DNA from: Bacteroidaceae bacterium
Lineage (GTDB): Bacteria; Bacteroidota; Bacteroidia; Bacteroidales; Bacteroidaceae
Direction of reading: 5' to 3'
Assembly: GCA_017458585.1 (NCBI GenBank)
Contig: JAFTAJ010000045.1
Span: 62,001 to 126,000, forward strand
DNA: 64,000 nt
The notes under the pieces were generated by a model. The model worked only from the letters and a program-made list of their open reading frames with translations, was not told where the DNA came from and ran no database searches. Numbering within the stretch: position 1 is the first letter of the stretch; the number at the start of each line of letters is the position of its first letter. This document shows positions 35,772-44,489 of the stretch, one piece after another. The position numbers and the translations under genes are program-made.

Positions 35772-35955
35772 TTTTCTTAGTTAAGAAAAGAATTTTTCTT
35801 AGTTAAGGAAAGACGTTTTCTTAGTTAAGAAAAGAATTTTTCTTAGTTAAGGAAAGACGTTTTCTTAGTTAAGAACAGATGTGTTCTTAGTTAAGAACAG
35901 ACGTGTTCTTAGCTAAGAACTTTATGTGAGCACGGACATTTTTTGCGTGAGATAG
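35772..35955. repeat. Seven-copy array of a palindrome at exact 22-bp spacing
   Basis: Cores of TTCTTAGTTAAGAA type start at 35774, 35796, 35818, 35840, 35862, 35884 and 35906, each exactly 22 bp apart. The last two extend to GTTCTTAGTTAAGAAC-type palindromes: the T-to-G change on the left is matched by A-to-C on the right. A GTGAG-type repeat at 35928 and 35949 (21-bp spacing) follows. The 409-bp gap 35576-35984 otherwise holds only short A/T-rich microrepeats near 35580-35606. Confidence 0.9.
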
Positions 35956-35984
35956 GACTTTTTGCGCGCCAGGCCGCACAAAAA

Positions 35985-36443
35985 TTATTTGCGAACGGAG
36001 ATTTTCACTTTCGCCACGAGTTTGCGTATCTTCCCATCGCCGACAATCGGGGCGTGAGCGTCCTCGGGCCAGACGATGCAGAATTCACCTGGCTGCAGTG
36101 TGAACCACTTGTCGGCGGGCTGGCTGTAGAGAGCGTAGTCGTTGTCCACGTCAAAGGGCGAGTCGCTCTCTCCGAGCGTGGAGAGGTGCCGCCAACCGTA
36201 GTCCTCGGCGCAGGAGAGCGGGAAGTGGACGTCGATATAGCTGCGGTGCACCTCCAGCTTCTGCTCCTCGCGAGAAACAAGTGTGGAGTCATTGACATTG
36301 ATGAACAGGTCGTCGCCCTGCAGAGTGATGCGCCCCGCGGGAGCGGTGAGCAGGTCGTGACTCTTCACATACTCAAACAACGGTTTGAGCAGCGGGTGCA
36401 GCGCATAGTAGCGGTCGCTGTCTTCTATCCTTGCGATTATCAT
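35985..36443 (-). CDS. YhcH/YjgK/YiaL (NanQ-like) family protein
   Basis: 152-residue DUF386 cupin. In E. coli YhcH (NanQ) is encoded in a sialic acid operon and is reported to speed sialic acid anomer conversion. Family marks are SYIDVHFPLSCAEDYGW, NDYALYSQPADKWFTLQPGEFCIVWPEDAHAP and the C-terminal KIRKLVAKVKI, with the metal-binding His/Glu pattern of the cupin. It is the last gene of the nan operon here (lyase, mutarotase-transporter, epimerase, YhcH). Confidence 0.88.
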   Translation of the reverse strand: MIIARIEDSDRYYALHPLLKPLFEYVKSHDLLTAPAGRITLQGDDLFINVNDSTLVSREEQKLEVHRSYIDVHFPLSCAEDYGWRHLSTLGESDSPFDVDNDYALYSQPADKWFTLQPGEFCIVWPEDAHAPIVGDGKIRKLVAKVKISVRK

Positions 36444-36477
36444 TGGGTTAGGAGTAAGGAGATTAGGAGTAAGGAGA

Positions 36478-37650
36478 TTATTTTCGAGACGCTATCTCTT
36501 CGAGCATGAGCCAGCAGTTCATCAGTCCGCGTGGCACATGAAAGCATCCCTTCCACTTGCCACCCTTCAGCGGCAGGAGCACTTCGCCCTGGCGGTTGAG
36601 GTAGCCGTACCACTCGGGGTATTCGGGGTCGGTGAAGTGGCTCCATGTATAGTTGTGGATGCGCTCAAACCATTCGAGACACTCCTTGTTACCCGTGAGC
36701 TGGTAGCCCTTGAGCATGGAGATGAGCGTCTCGATGTGCACCCACCACAGCTTTTGGTCGAACTCCAGCTCATGGCGCGGCTTGCCGAGGCGGTCCATGA
36801 AGTAGAAGATACCTTCATACTTCTCGTCCCAACCAAACTTAACCTCGTTGAGTGCTATCTCCACCGCCTTGTCGATAAGCTCGGGACGGTTGAGTCGCTT
36901 GCCGAGATCCATGATGAACCACATGGCCTCGATGGCATGGCCGGGATTCATCTTACGCCCATCGAGGCAGTCCACGAGCTGGCCGTCACGGCCGAGGGCT
37001 TCCACGATGAGTCCCATCTGCGGCTGATAGAACACATCGAGCACCTCGTGGATGCAGTCGGCAATGGTCTTCTGCAAGAAGGCAGGGTCGATGAGCGGCT
37101 CTATCTCAAGGGCGACGTTGCAGAGTATCATGGGGAGGTCGAAGGTCTTGAGGGCGCGCGCCCCCGGTGCGGCCTTGTTCCAGCGGCTCTTGGGATTGTC
37201 CACTCTGGAGAGAACGATGTCGAAGGTCTTGCGGGCGATGTCGGCATATTCCTTGCTGCCCGTGGCGATGCTCAGCTGGCCGTAGGCGATGACGGCAAAG
37301 GTGTAGGAAAAGATATTGTATGGCTCCACGAGCGGATGACCTTCGCGGTCGATGGCGAAGTACCAGTTGTAGTTGCCGTCGTGGCCGTGGCGATTCAGGA
37401 ATTCGGCTCCCTGCACGGCGCAGTCGAGCCACTCCTGCCGCTGCTCTACCGTGTTATACAGTTTGGCGAACATCCACACCTCGCGGCATTGCAGCCAGAT
37501 GAATTTGTCGGTGTCATACACGCTGCCATCGCGGTCAAGACACGAGAAATAGCCGCCGTACTCGCGGTCTTGTGAGTTGCTGAGCCAGAAAGGCAATACT
37601 TTGTCAAGCAGTTCGGTCTTGTACTGCTGTGCTAATTGGTTGAAGTCCAT
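36478..37650 (-). CDS. AGE-family N-acylglucosamine 2-epimerase (NanE role)
   Basis: 390 residues, an (alpha/alpha)6 barrel of the AGE family, which would interconvert N-acetylmannosamine and N-acetylglucosamine after the lyase step. Family segments are FWLSNSQDREYGGYFSCLDRDG, FIWLQCREVWMFAKLYN, NPGHAIEAMWFIMDLGKR and KLWWVHIETLISMLKGY, with the catalytic-type His residues in GHAIE and WVHIE. Context (nanA and a sialate transporter) supports the ManNAc epimerase role, rather than cellobiose epimerase activity that also occurs in this family. Confidence 0.88.
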   Translation of the reverse strand: MDFNQLAQQYKTELLDKVLPFWLSNSQDREYGGYFSCLDRDGSVYDTDKFIWLQCREVWMFAKLYNTVEQRQEWLDCAVQGAEFLNRHGHDGNYNWYFAIDREGHPLVEPYNIFSYTFAVIAYGQLSIATGSKEYADIARKTFDIVLSRVDNPKSRWNKAAPGARALKTFDLPMILCNVALEIEPLIDPAFLQKTIADCIHEVLDVFYQPQMGLIVEALGRDGQLVDCLDGRKMNPGHAIEAMWFIMDLGKRLNRPELIDKAVEIALNEVKFGWDEKYEGIFYFMDRLGKPRHELEFDQKLWWVHIETLISMLKGYQLTGNKECLEWFERIHNYTWSHFTDPEYPEWYGYLNRQGEVLLPLKGGKWKGCFHVPRGLMNCWLMLEEIASRK

Positions 37651-37677
37651 GGTTTGGTTGTTTGGTCGTTTAGTCGT

Positions 37678-40266
37678 TTAGTTCTTCAATTCTTCCAAGG
37701 TTTTCCATGTCAGTCCCTTGATGTCCTTCTTGTTGCGTGAAAAGAGCGAGAGGATAAGCGCCACAACCACCGAGACGAACATGCTGATGAAGCCGAACAA
37801 CAGGAAGTTGGCATCGGTGAAATAGTTCATGTAGAACACGGCCAGCGTGCCGGCAATGAAGCCGATGAGCGAGGTGGTGGCATTGATGCGCTTGAAGAAA
37901 ATGCCCATGATGAACAGGCCGCCGATAGCGCCCGTGAGCAGGCCGAGGATGGTGTTGAAATAGTCGAGCAGCGACTGTATGTCAGTCACAGCCATGATGA
38001 TGGCGATGAGCGTGCCGATAAGGCCTGACACGATTCCTGCCCAGCGGGCTACGCTGAGGGTCTTCTTGTCGGTGATATGCGGTCGCATCTTCTTATACAT
38101 ATCCATCGTGAAGGCGGTGGAGATAGAGTTGATGTTGCTCGATATAGTACTCATAGTGGCAGCAAACAGCGCAGCGATGAGTAGTCCGGCCAAGCCGGCA
38201 GGCAGCTGGCTCATCATAAAGAACGGGAAGATGGCGTCGGTCTTCTGCATCGTGATATCGATGGAAGCAGGGTGAGTCTTGAAGAATGTGTAGAGTCCCG
38301 TGCCTATGGTGTAGAAGATAATGCTGACGAAGATGCTCAGAAATCCGTTGGTGATGATGGAGCGCGAGGCAGCCTTCTCGCTGCTGGTGGTCATGTAGCG
38401 CTGTATCACTGTCTGGTCGGAGGTATAGGAAATGAGATTGTTGGCCAGTCCGCCGAGCACAATCACCCAGAAGGTGGCGGAGCGGAAGTCGAATGTGAAG
38501 TCAAAGAGCACAAACTTGTCGTTGGCCATACCTATGTCCCAGAATCCGGAGGCTCCGCCCTCGGTCTGTGTCACCAGGAACACTGCTGCCAGCAGGGCTC
38601 CGCCGATGAGGATGAAACCCTGCACCACGTCGCCCCATACCACGGCCTCCATACCACCCATCGTACAGTATGCAATAGTAATGGCCGACATCAACAGAAT
38701 GCATACAAAGATATCGATGCCTGTAACCGCCGACATTGCCAGCGACGGCAAAAACAATACCAGAGCCATGCGGGCAACCATAAAGATAATAAACAAGGCA
38801 CTGGCCATAGCCCTCACTCCGTAGCAGAATCGCTGTTCCAGATAAGCATAGGCCGTGGTTATCTTCAGGCGGCGGAAGAACGGCAGGAAATAAGTAATCA
38901 CCGGGAAAGCCACGATGAGGATAAAAATCTGCATCGGGTAATATTTCCAATCAGTGGCATATGCCTTGGCTGGAATAGACATATAGGTAATGGCACTTAG
39001 CATAGTGGCAAAGATGCTCATGCCCGCTGCCCACCACGGAATGCGACCACCGCCAGTGAAGAAGTCGTCGCTATTCTTCTCGCGGTGCATGAAATAAAAG
39101 CCTAGCGCAAGCATCGCCAGCAGATATACGATAAGAACCACCCAGTTGAGCCAACCAAAACTGGCGTCATAGTCCACACTCACACTCGCTGCGTCAGCCG
39201 ATCGCACCCCAGGCTTACTCTCGCCGTTAATTACCAGCCATCGATGCTTGCCTCCAACAGCATAGTCCACCACGGCGGCTCCGGCACGTGCCAAACAGGA
39301 ATCTCCCTCCAGCTCGCTCCAGACGTCGGTGATAGTATTATATATTAATAAGGTAGTGCGAAACTTATACCACGCGGGCTCGTGTGTCATGTAGTCGGGC
39401 TGCGGCTCGCGAAGCGCCTGGTCAAAGACGCTCTTATTGACACCGCCCACACATACGATAAACGAAGTGCCTGAATTGACTGCCGCTGCTCCGACCAAAG
39501 CCACAGGCTCACCAGCCACGTCCATTTCTGAGGTCTCGCTCCACTTGTTGAAGAGAGGGTCATAGCAAACACCGTTGCCATTGGTACCCTCTGCACTGTA
39601 GCCACCCAGCAGATAGAACATAGCTCTCTCTGTGCCGTTCTGCACCGCAGCTACAGGCTGCAGCCTAGGCTTACCAGGAAAATCGGGCAGCGCCTCCCAT
39701 CGTTTGCCGTCAGGCCATTTCAAGCGGAATGCCTTATTCGCAGCCTGGCCGTCGGTCTGACCACCAGCCACATAGATATAGCCGTTTCCGTATGCCCCTG
39801 CCATGTTATCAAGAGCCACAGGCAACGCTGGCAGCAACTTGGTCGTTACCTTGCCGCCATTATAGCTGAGCAGATAAGATGACGAAAGACTATTTTTTCC
39901 ATTGGTGCCTCCCACAGTCACGATGCCCTCAGGCACACTGACGCTGACACCATATGCCACACTGTCAGCAAGCGCTCCCACTTTCTGCCATTGGTCTTTG
40001 GATTGACCGTCCCACGCATACACATCACTGTAGAAACACTTCTTGCCACCTTCTGCAGCAGGCGTATCGGGGAAATTGCAGCCACCCGCCACAAGCACAT
40101 AGCCATTGCTAACGCCAGCGAATGGTGCTGAAACGCCCTGGTTACCATTTACCTGCAACTGCGGCAACTTGCTAAACGTGGCATTATTGAACGTCTTGTC
40201 ATCTGCCGTCACGTCAAGACACAACAATGTGCAGACCGCGACTAAAATATAACGAATTATCTTCAT
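37678..40266 (-). CDS. Fused sialic acid mutarotase-like kelch domain and sodium:solute symporter
   Basis: 862 residues in one frame. Signal-like N terminus (1-21), then a kelch-type beta-propeller at about 25-365 like the cyclically permuted NanM mutarotase family (GYVLVAGGCNFPDTPAAEGGKK, IVTVGGTNGKNS, YIYVAGGQTDG, FYLLGGYSAEGTNGNG, FIVCVGGVNKS). A sodium:solute symporter with many transmembrane segments follows at about 375-850 (WWAAGMSIFATMLSAITYMSIPAKAYA, VIQRYMTTSSEKAASRS). The propeller should face the periplasm and feed the right sialate anomer to the transporter (inference). It is 27 nt from nanA. Confidence 0.88.
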   Translation of the reverse strand: MKIIRYILVAVCTLLCLDVTADDKTFNNATFSKLPQLQVNGNQGVSAPFAGVSNGYVLVAGGCNFPDTPAAEGGKKCFYSDVYAWDGQSKDQWQKVGALADSVAYGVSVSVPEGIVTVGGTNGKNSLSSSYLLSYNGGKVTTKLLPALPVALDNMAGAYGNGYIYVAGGQTDGQAANKAFRLKWPDGKRWEALPDFPGKPRLQPVAAVQNGTERAMFYLLGGYSAEGTNGNGVCYDPLFNKWSETSEMDVAGEPVALVGAAAVNSGTSFIVCVGGVNKSVFDQALREPQPDYMTHEPAWYKFRTTLLIYNTITDVWSELEGDSCLARAGAAVVDYAVGGKHRWLVINGESKPGVRSADAASVSVDYDASFGWLNWVVLIVYLLAMLALGFYFMHREKNSDDFFTGGGRIPWWAAGMSIFATMLSAITYMSIPAKAYATDWKYYPMQIFILIVAFPVITYFLPFFRRLKITTAYAYLEQRFCYGVRAMASALFIIFMVARMALVLFLPSLAMSAVTGIDIFVCILLMSAITIAYCTMGGMEAVVWGDVVQGFILIGGALLAAVFLVTQTEGGASGFWDIGMANDKFVLFDFTFDFRSATFWVIVLGGLANNLISYTSDQTVIQRYMTTSSEKAASRSIITNGFLSIFVSIIFYTIGTGLYTFFKTHPASIDITMQKTDAIFPFFMMSQLPAGLAGLLIAALFAATMSTISSNINSISTAFTMDMYKKMRPHITDKKTLSVARWAGIVSGLIGTLIAIIMAVTDIQSLLDYFNTILGLLTGAIGGLFIMGIFFKRINATTSLIGFIAGTLAVFYMNYFTDANFLLFGFISMFVSVVVALILSLFSRNKKDIKGLTWKTLEELKN

Positions 40267-40293
40267 GGATATCTCCTTACTCCTTCTTTCTCC

Positions 40294-41235
40294 TTATTTG
40301 TTGCAATGATTAAAGAAGTCAATATCCTCCAATTTCTGCTTGAGAAGAGCTTCCTCCTCGTCTGTCATATTTTGGAACGGAGTACGGTTGGGGCCCATGT
40401 CGTAACCAATCAGTTTCATTATGCGCTTGCCGCCCACGATGTTACCGCGGAAACAGCAAATCACATCTATCACATCCTGGGCATAGTTCTGCAGGCGACG
40501 GGCAGCCTCAAGATCGCCCTGAGTCCAAGCGTCAATGATACCAGTGAGCACGCGTCCGTTGTAGTTAGTCGTGCCGCCAATACCACCCTGCGCACCGCCC
40601 ATGGCCAGACTTGGAAGAATAGTCTCGTCCTGTCCGTGGAGCATGTCGTACTTGCCGTCCTTGTAGCGACGACAGCGGTTGTACTCGTATAAGCTCTCGA
40701 AAGTATATTTGATGCCAGCGAGGTTGGGAATGCGCCCACTCTCATCCACTGTCTTCAGAAAGTCATACATCGACAAAAACGCGCCATTGAAAGCTGGGAT
40801 ATGATAGAAATAAAACGGCAGCTGCGATGCGCCGCAAGCAATCTCCTCACAGTACTTCACCAGTTCCTCCACCCTATTGATTCTCGGGAACGGAGGAGCC
40901 ATAGCGCCGATGCCCCACGCGCCAATCTTCTGGGCGTGCTCGGCTAGCAGACGGCTACTCTTGACACAGCAGCTACCCACGTGCACTATTACCTTGAAAG
41001 GCTCGCCGTTAGTTGTTGTGACTTTGCGGGCAGCCCTCACCCAAGTCTCGGCAATACTCATACGCTCATGCTCGGTAAGCATGTAACCCTCTCCTGAGGA
41101 ACCGTTGATAAACACGCCCTTCAGTCCATTGCGGGCCAGCATCTCGGCATAGTCAGGGATAATCTCGTAATTTACAGTGCCGTCAGCATACATCGGCGTA
41201 AACGGCGCATCAATAAGACCAATTATTCTTTCCAT
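40294..41235 (-). CDS. nanA: N-acetylneuraminate lyase
   Basis: 313 residues, DapA-superfamily aldolase. Cleaves sialic acid to ManNAc and pyruvate. The Schiff-base Lys is in LAGIKYTFESLYEY; the pyruvate-binding GSSGEGYMLTEHER replaces the usual GTTGE-type loop; the catalytic Tyr is in PFYFYHIPAF. It is the first gene of the operon that continues with the mutarotase-symporter, AGE epimerase and YhcH, so host or dietary sialic acid is taken up and turned into GlcNAc. A TAAATTCG box lies 27-34 nt upstream. Confidence 0.93.
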   Translation of the reverse strand: MERIIGLIDAPFTPMYADGTVNYEIIPDYAEMLARNGLKGVFINGSSGEGYMLTEHERMSIAETWVRAARKVTTTNGEPFKVIVHVGSCCVKSSRLLAEHAQKIGAWGIGAMAPPFPRINRVEELVKYCEEIACGASQLPFYFYHIPAFNGAFLSMYDFLKTVDESGRIPNLAGIKYTFESLYEYNRCRRYKDGKYDMLHGQDETILPSLAMGGAQGGIGGTTNYNGRVLTGIIDAWTQGDLEAARRLQNYAQDVIDVICCFRGNIVGGKRIMKLIGYDMGPNRTPFQNMTDEEEALLKQKLEDIDFFNHCNK

Positions 41236-41261
41236 ATCGATATTAGATTTAAATTCTGTGG

Positions 41262-41269
41262 CGAATTTA
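41262..41269 (-). promoter_or_regulatory. Candidate -7 box of the sialic acid operon
   Basis: The minus strand reads TAAATTCG, one base from TAnnTTTG, 27 nt before the nanA ATG. No -33 TTTG is evident. Confidence 0.45.
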
Positions 41270-41405
41270 CTAATTTCTTGTGAAACGAGAAGAAAAATAT
41301 ATCGCTTATGTCACTTTTTCGTATTGTTTTGCGTTATATATATGAGCAAGCTCAAAACAATAAACGATAAACAATAAACAATAACAACTCAAAAATACTA
41401 CAGAT

Positions 41406-41849
41406 ATGAAAGAATTAATAGCAGCAATTGTGCCTATTGGCATATGCGTCGTTCTGCCAATCATTATTGTATGGATTATCATGCAGAACAAGAAGAATAA
41501 CACCAACCGCCGTACCGAAATCATTTTGGCAGCCATTGAGAAGAATCCCGACATTGGCAACATGGAGGAAATCCTAAAACAGATTACTCCACCGCAGCCC
41601 ACTTTCAGGGAAAAGATGCTGCGCAAGCTGCATGGAGAAATGATGTGGGGCAGCACTATGACCCTCCTCGGTGTGGCATTGCTTATCGCCATAATTGCTT
41701 GGGTAAGCTACGGCAACTACGCCCCTGGTGACATTGCCGCCCTGGGAGTAATGTGTGCAGCTTGCCTTGCCACCGGACTCGGCATGCTTATCGCCTACTT
41801 CTCTGACAAGAAAATGCTGAACAATGAGGTAAAGGAGCAAGGAGATTAG
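41406..41849 (+). CDS. Small membrane protein, DUF6249-like
   Basis: 147 residues with three predicted transmembrane segments: about 4-26 (IAAIVPIGICVVLPIIIVWII), 83-101 (MTLLGVALLIAIIAWVSYG) and 110-132. A cytoplasmic segment in between carries NRRTEIILAAIEKNPD. Similar small proteins (DUF6249) precede ECF sigma genes in Bacteroidales; the role is unknown. The gene is followed after 12 nt by the sigma factor, so the two are probably co-transcribed. The spacers on both sides are microrepeats. Confidence 0.65.
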   Translation: MKELIAAIVPIGICVVLPIIIVWIIMQNKKNNTNRRTEIILAAIEKNPDIGNMEEILKQITPPQPTFREKMLRKLHGEMMWGSTMTLLGVALLIAIIAWVSYGNYAPGDIAALGVMCAACLATGLGMLIAYFSDKKMLNNEVKEQGD

Positions 41850-41861
41850 GAGTAAGGAGTA

Positions 41862-42341
41862 ATGACCAGAGAGCAATTCACGGAGCTGGTTGTAGCAGAG
41901 CAGGAGGCGCTGCGGCGCTTCTTGCTCACGCTCTGCTGCGGCAACCGCGACGATGCCGACGACCTGGCACAGGAGGCTTTGGTGAAAGCCTACCTCGCAT
42001 CGGGCAGTCTGCGCGATGGAAGCAAGCTCAAGGCATGGCTCTACAAGATTGCCTACAACACATTTATCAGTTCACGCAGGCAACTGAACATCGACGCCCC
42101 GATAGATGAGGCTACCGGCATCGCCGACAACTCTCTCGCCCCTGATCGCAAATATCAATACCAGGAACTATATGCCGCGCTGGCGCAAATGCAGCCCAAG
42201 GAACGCACGGCACTGGTGCTGTTCTACATGAACGACTACTCCGTAAAAGAAATAAGCACTATCGTTGACTCCAGCGAGGCGGCTGTGAGGCAGCAGCTCT
42301 CGCGTGGCCGCGAACATTTGAGGGAAAGATTAAAAAGGTGA
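41862..42341 (+). CDS. ECF-type RNA polymerase sigma factor
   Basis: 159-residue sigma-70 factor. Region 2: GNRDDADDLAQEALVKAYLA and KAWLYKIAYNTFISSRRQ. Region 4: AALAQMQPKERTALVLFYMNDYSVKEISTIVDSSEAAVRQQLSRGREHL in outline. It is the third ECF sigma factor in the window, again between small membrane proteins. The downstream gene encodes a two-helix membrane protein that may be its anti-sigma partner. Confidence 0.92.
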   Translation: MTREQFTELVVAEQEALRRFLLTLCCGNRDDADDLAQEALVKAYLASGSLRDGSKLKAWLYKIAYNTFISSRRQLNIDAPIDEATGIADNSLAPDRKYQYQELYAALAQMQPKERTALVLFYMNDYSVKEISTIVDSSEAAVRQQLSRGREHLRERLKR

Positions 42342-42388
42342 AACAGTGAAAAGGTGAAAAGGTGAAATAGTGAAAAATTGAAAATACT

Positions 42389-42766
42389 ATGGAAAAGGAT
42401 AAAATGATAGAAGCATTGTTTGCTGACTTCCACCCGGAACTCAACGACAACGATAAGTTCATGGCTTCGCTAAACAGAAAACTGGATGCCGTAGAGTGTA
42501 TCAAAAAGATGCAAGAGGCACAACTGCGCCGCTATCGCCTCGCGATCGTCGTGGCACTGGGACTCGCCATAGTGGCAGGCCTTGCTCTCTTCTTTGTCAT
42601 CAATGCCCTGCCCGAGGGCGTGAAGCTGTTCTCCTTCGACACTAACTGGGTGCCCCTCGCCTTCATAGAGCAAAACAGCCGCATGATTACACTCATTGTT
42701 ATCGCACTTCTCATCGGTTGGGGCATCATAGCGATATCTAATACAATACAAAAAAACAAAGTTTGA
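42389..42766 (+). CDS. Small membrane protein, probable anti-sigma partner
   Basis: 125 residues. The N-terminal cytoplasmic part (1-50, FADFHPELNDNDKFMASLNRKLDAVE) resembles the short sigma-binding region of Bacteroidales anti-sigma factors. Two transmembrane helices follow at about 52-72 and 95-115. No periplasmic sensor domain is present. It is encoded 47 nt after the sigma gene across a GTGAAAAGGTGAAAAGG microrepeat and closes the unit with a terminator. The function is inferred from position. Confidence 0.55.
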   Translation: MEKDKMIEALFADFHPELNDNDKFMASLNRKLDAVECIKKMQEAQLRRYRLAIVVALGLAIVAGLALFFVINALPEGVKLFSFDTNWVPLAFIEQNSRMITLIVIALLIGWGIIAISNTIQKNKV

Positions 42767-42775
42767 AAATCATAG

Positions 42776-42799
42776 AAAAGCCGCAAATCACGGCTTTTT
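42776..42799 (+). terminator. Rho-independent terminator of the sigma unit
   Basis: AAAAGCCG (42776-42783) pairs with CGGCTTTT (42791-42798) around CAAATCA, followed by a further T. It lies 10 nt after the preceding stop. Confidence 0.8.
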
Positions 42800-42830
42800 C
42801 TTGTTCGTTCATTTTTTTGTCGTATCTTTG
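42800..42830 (+). promoter_or_regulatory. Promoter of the FecR-like secreted protein
   Basis: TATCTTTG at 42823-42830 is an exact -7 match. CTTG at 42800-42803, 19 bp upstream, is a near -33 match. The ATG follows at 42866. Confidence 0.65.
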
Positions 42831-42865
42831 CACACAGAGTCAAAATGTCAATATACAATAATTCC

Positions 42866-44479
42866 ATGAAAACAACTATGCGACTGATCGTGGCAGCAAT
42901 ACTACTCCTTGCTGGCACGGAGACAAGAGCCGAAAACTACAAGGGCACCGCAGAGCGCCACGGCTTGAAGATTGAGTACAGCCTCTCTGGAGGCGTGGTA
43001 ACTGAAAAACGCAAACCTTATCTGGGCGGCGTACCCACAAACATGAGCATGACCATCAACGGCGAGGTGCAGCCGGGGGCTACGCTGACAGCATCGTGTC
43101 GCAAACTCGCAGGAATCCCGAAATATGACCTAGTATATATCGGCGTTGGCTTCACAGACAACAACGGGAAATTTCATTCAGTAATGGATAAAAAGGGCGA
43201 TAAATCAACTTCCATAAGCTACTCTGTGCCCAGCGATGCAACAGAAGTAACCTTAATTATTTCATGTGGCTACATCAGCATCCGCACAACGTGGAACGTA
43301 GTGAAAGCCTCTTCCTCTAATACGCAGGCCAAGTCAGGCGGCAAACAAACCTCCTTAAGTAGCGCCAAGACATATTCTGACCAGATTACACACAACGGCC
43401 ACACCATGAAATACACCATTACGGGGCCTTCCATCAAGCTGAAGGACAAACCCGAACTCATACGCAACGCCGTCACTAACTACACCCAGACAATCAGAGG
43501 CACCGTGAAGCCCGGCCAGATTATCACCGTCAAGGAAGAAAAAATCTCCGGCAAGGACAAACCGCGCCTCAATATCTCATTCAAATACCTGAAGAAAGGA
43601 GCCGTTCCAGTCTTCAGCAATGTGGCTCACATGATTCAGACTAAGCAGACTAACGACACCACCATGACGTATGTGGTGCCCGGTGACGCGGAGGTGGTCT
43701 ATGCCTATATCTATTACCAAATACCTGCGGGCGGTATGGAGAGCAGCATCGACATCACAGCTAATCTATATGTCGGCAATAGCATCCCCGACTACGCAAA
43801 GTCGTCCAACTCCACTGCCGTTGAGTCAACAACCATGCCCCTCATCCCCTCTTTCAACTGGAACGATATCTCACCAGACGAAAACTGTCCCAAATGCAAA
43901 CAGCCTTACAGCCACTATCAGCTCAATGAATCACATGGCACACTGCAGCAAAAATGCAAAGACAGCTCCATGGAGTTCTCAGAACTTACACCCTTTGAAG
44001 TTATATACTTCCACAACCAAATCCGCACCGGTCACGAGTCACAAGCGTGGATTAGCCATGAAAACTACGAGGAATGCATCACCCTCAAACAGAACTCCTC
44101 CGCACGAGTGGAGCAAGTTTCCAAACGCGACCGCTGGTATCTGGACAAAGGACAAATACTCGTCAGATACTCCGACTTTAACGATGACGTGCCTACATTC
44201 CAGCTCGCTAACTGCGTAGTATATCCCCAAGAGCCCATAATGCTAAGGCTGGAGCAAAACGGTGATGCGTCGCACGTCTATATGTTAGCAGGCACCGTGG
44301 AGGTGCTTAGCATCCACGGCGGTAAAAAGCAGACCATAAAATCCGGACAAACCATTGCCGTCACTGCCGATGGAGTACAGACCGTGCAGCCCTACAACGC
44401 CAAAGAACTGTATGACGAAATGTATAAACAATTCGGCAAGAACCGGTACAATCGTCATAACATTTTTCTTGATGACTAA
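42866..44479 (+). CDS. Secreted protein with duplicated N-terminal domain, Cys pair and FecR-like end
   Basis: 537 residues with a signal peptide ([22 protein letters not shown]). Two copies of a roughly 130-residue beta-rich domain lie at about 23-150 and 170-300: each has H/G-x-MKY/IEY followed by KxKPxL, a TI-x-G-x-V-x-PG core and a VPxDAxxV strand. Then comes a Cys-x2-Cys pair (ENCPKCKQPY). The C terminus resembles a FecR-type periplasmic domain (LEQNGDASHVYMLAGTVEVLS, IKSGQTIAVTADG). The family is unknown to me. The upstream ATG at 42845 is possible but spoils the signal peptide. Confidence 0.6.
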   Translation: MKTTMRLIVAAILLLAGTETRAENYKGTAERHGLKIEYSLSGGVVTEKRKPYLGGVPTNMSMTINGEVQPGATLTASCRKLAGIPKYDLVYIGVGFTDNNGKFHSVMDKKGDKSTSISYSVPSDATEVTLIISCGYISIRTTWNVVKASSSNTQAKSGGKQTSLSSAKTYSDQITHNGHTMKYTITGPSIKLKDKPELIRNAVTNYTQTIRGTVKPGQIITVKEEKISGKDKPRLNISFKYLKKGAVPVFSNVAHMIQTKQTNDTTMTYVVPGDAEVVYAYIYYQIPAGGMESSIDITANLYVGNSIPDYAKSSNSTAVESTTMPLIPSFNWNDISPDENCPKCKQPYSHYQLNESHGTLQQKCKDSSMEFSELTPFEVIYFHNQIRTGHESQAWISHENYEECITLKQNSSARVEQVSKRDRWYLDKGQILVRYSDFNDDVPTFQLANCVVYPQEPIMLRLEQNGDASHVYMLAGTVEVLSIHGGKKQTIKSGQTIAVTADGVQTVQPYNAKELYDEMYKQFGKNRYNRHNIFLDD

Positions 44480-44489
44480 GGTAATTACC

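Noticed and set aside
35772-35920. CRISPR array
   Set aside because: The copies are contiguous palindromes at 22-bp pitch with no unique spacers of 30 bp or so and no cas gene nearby.
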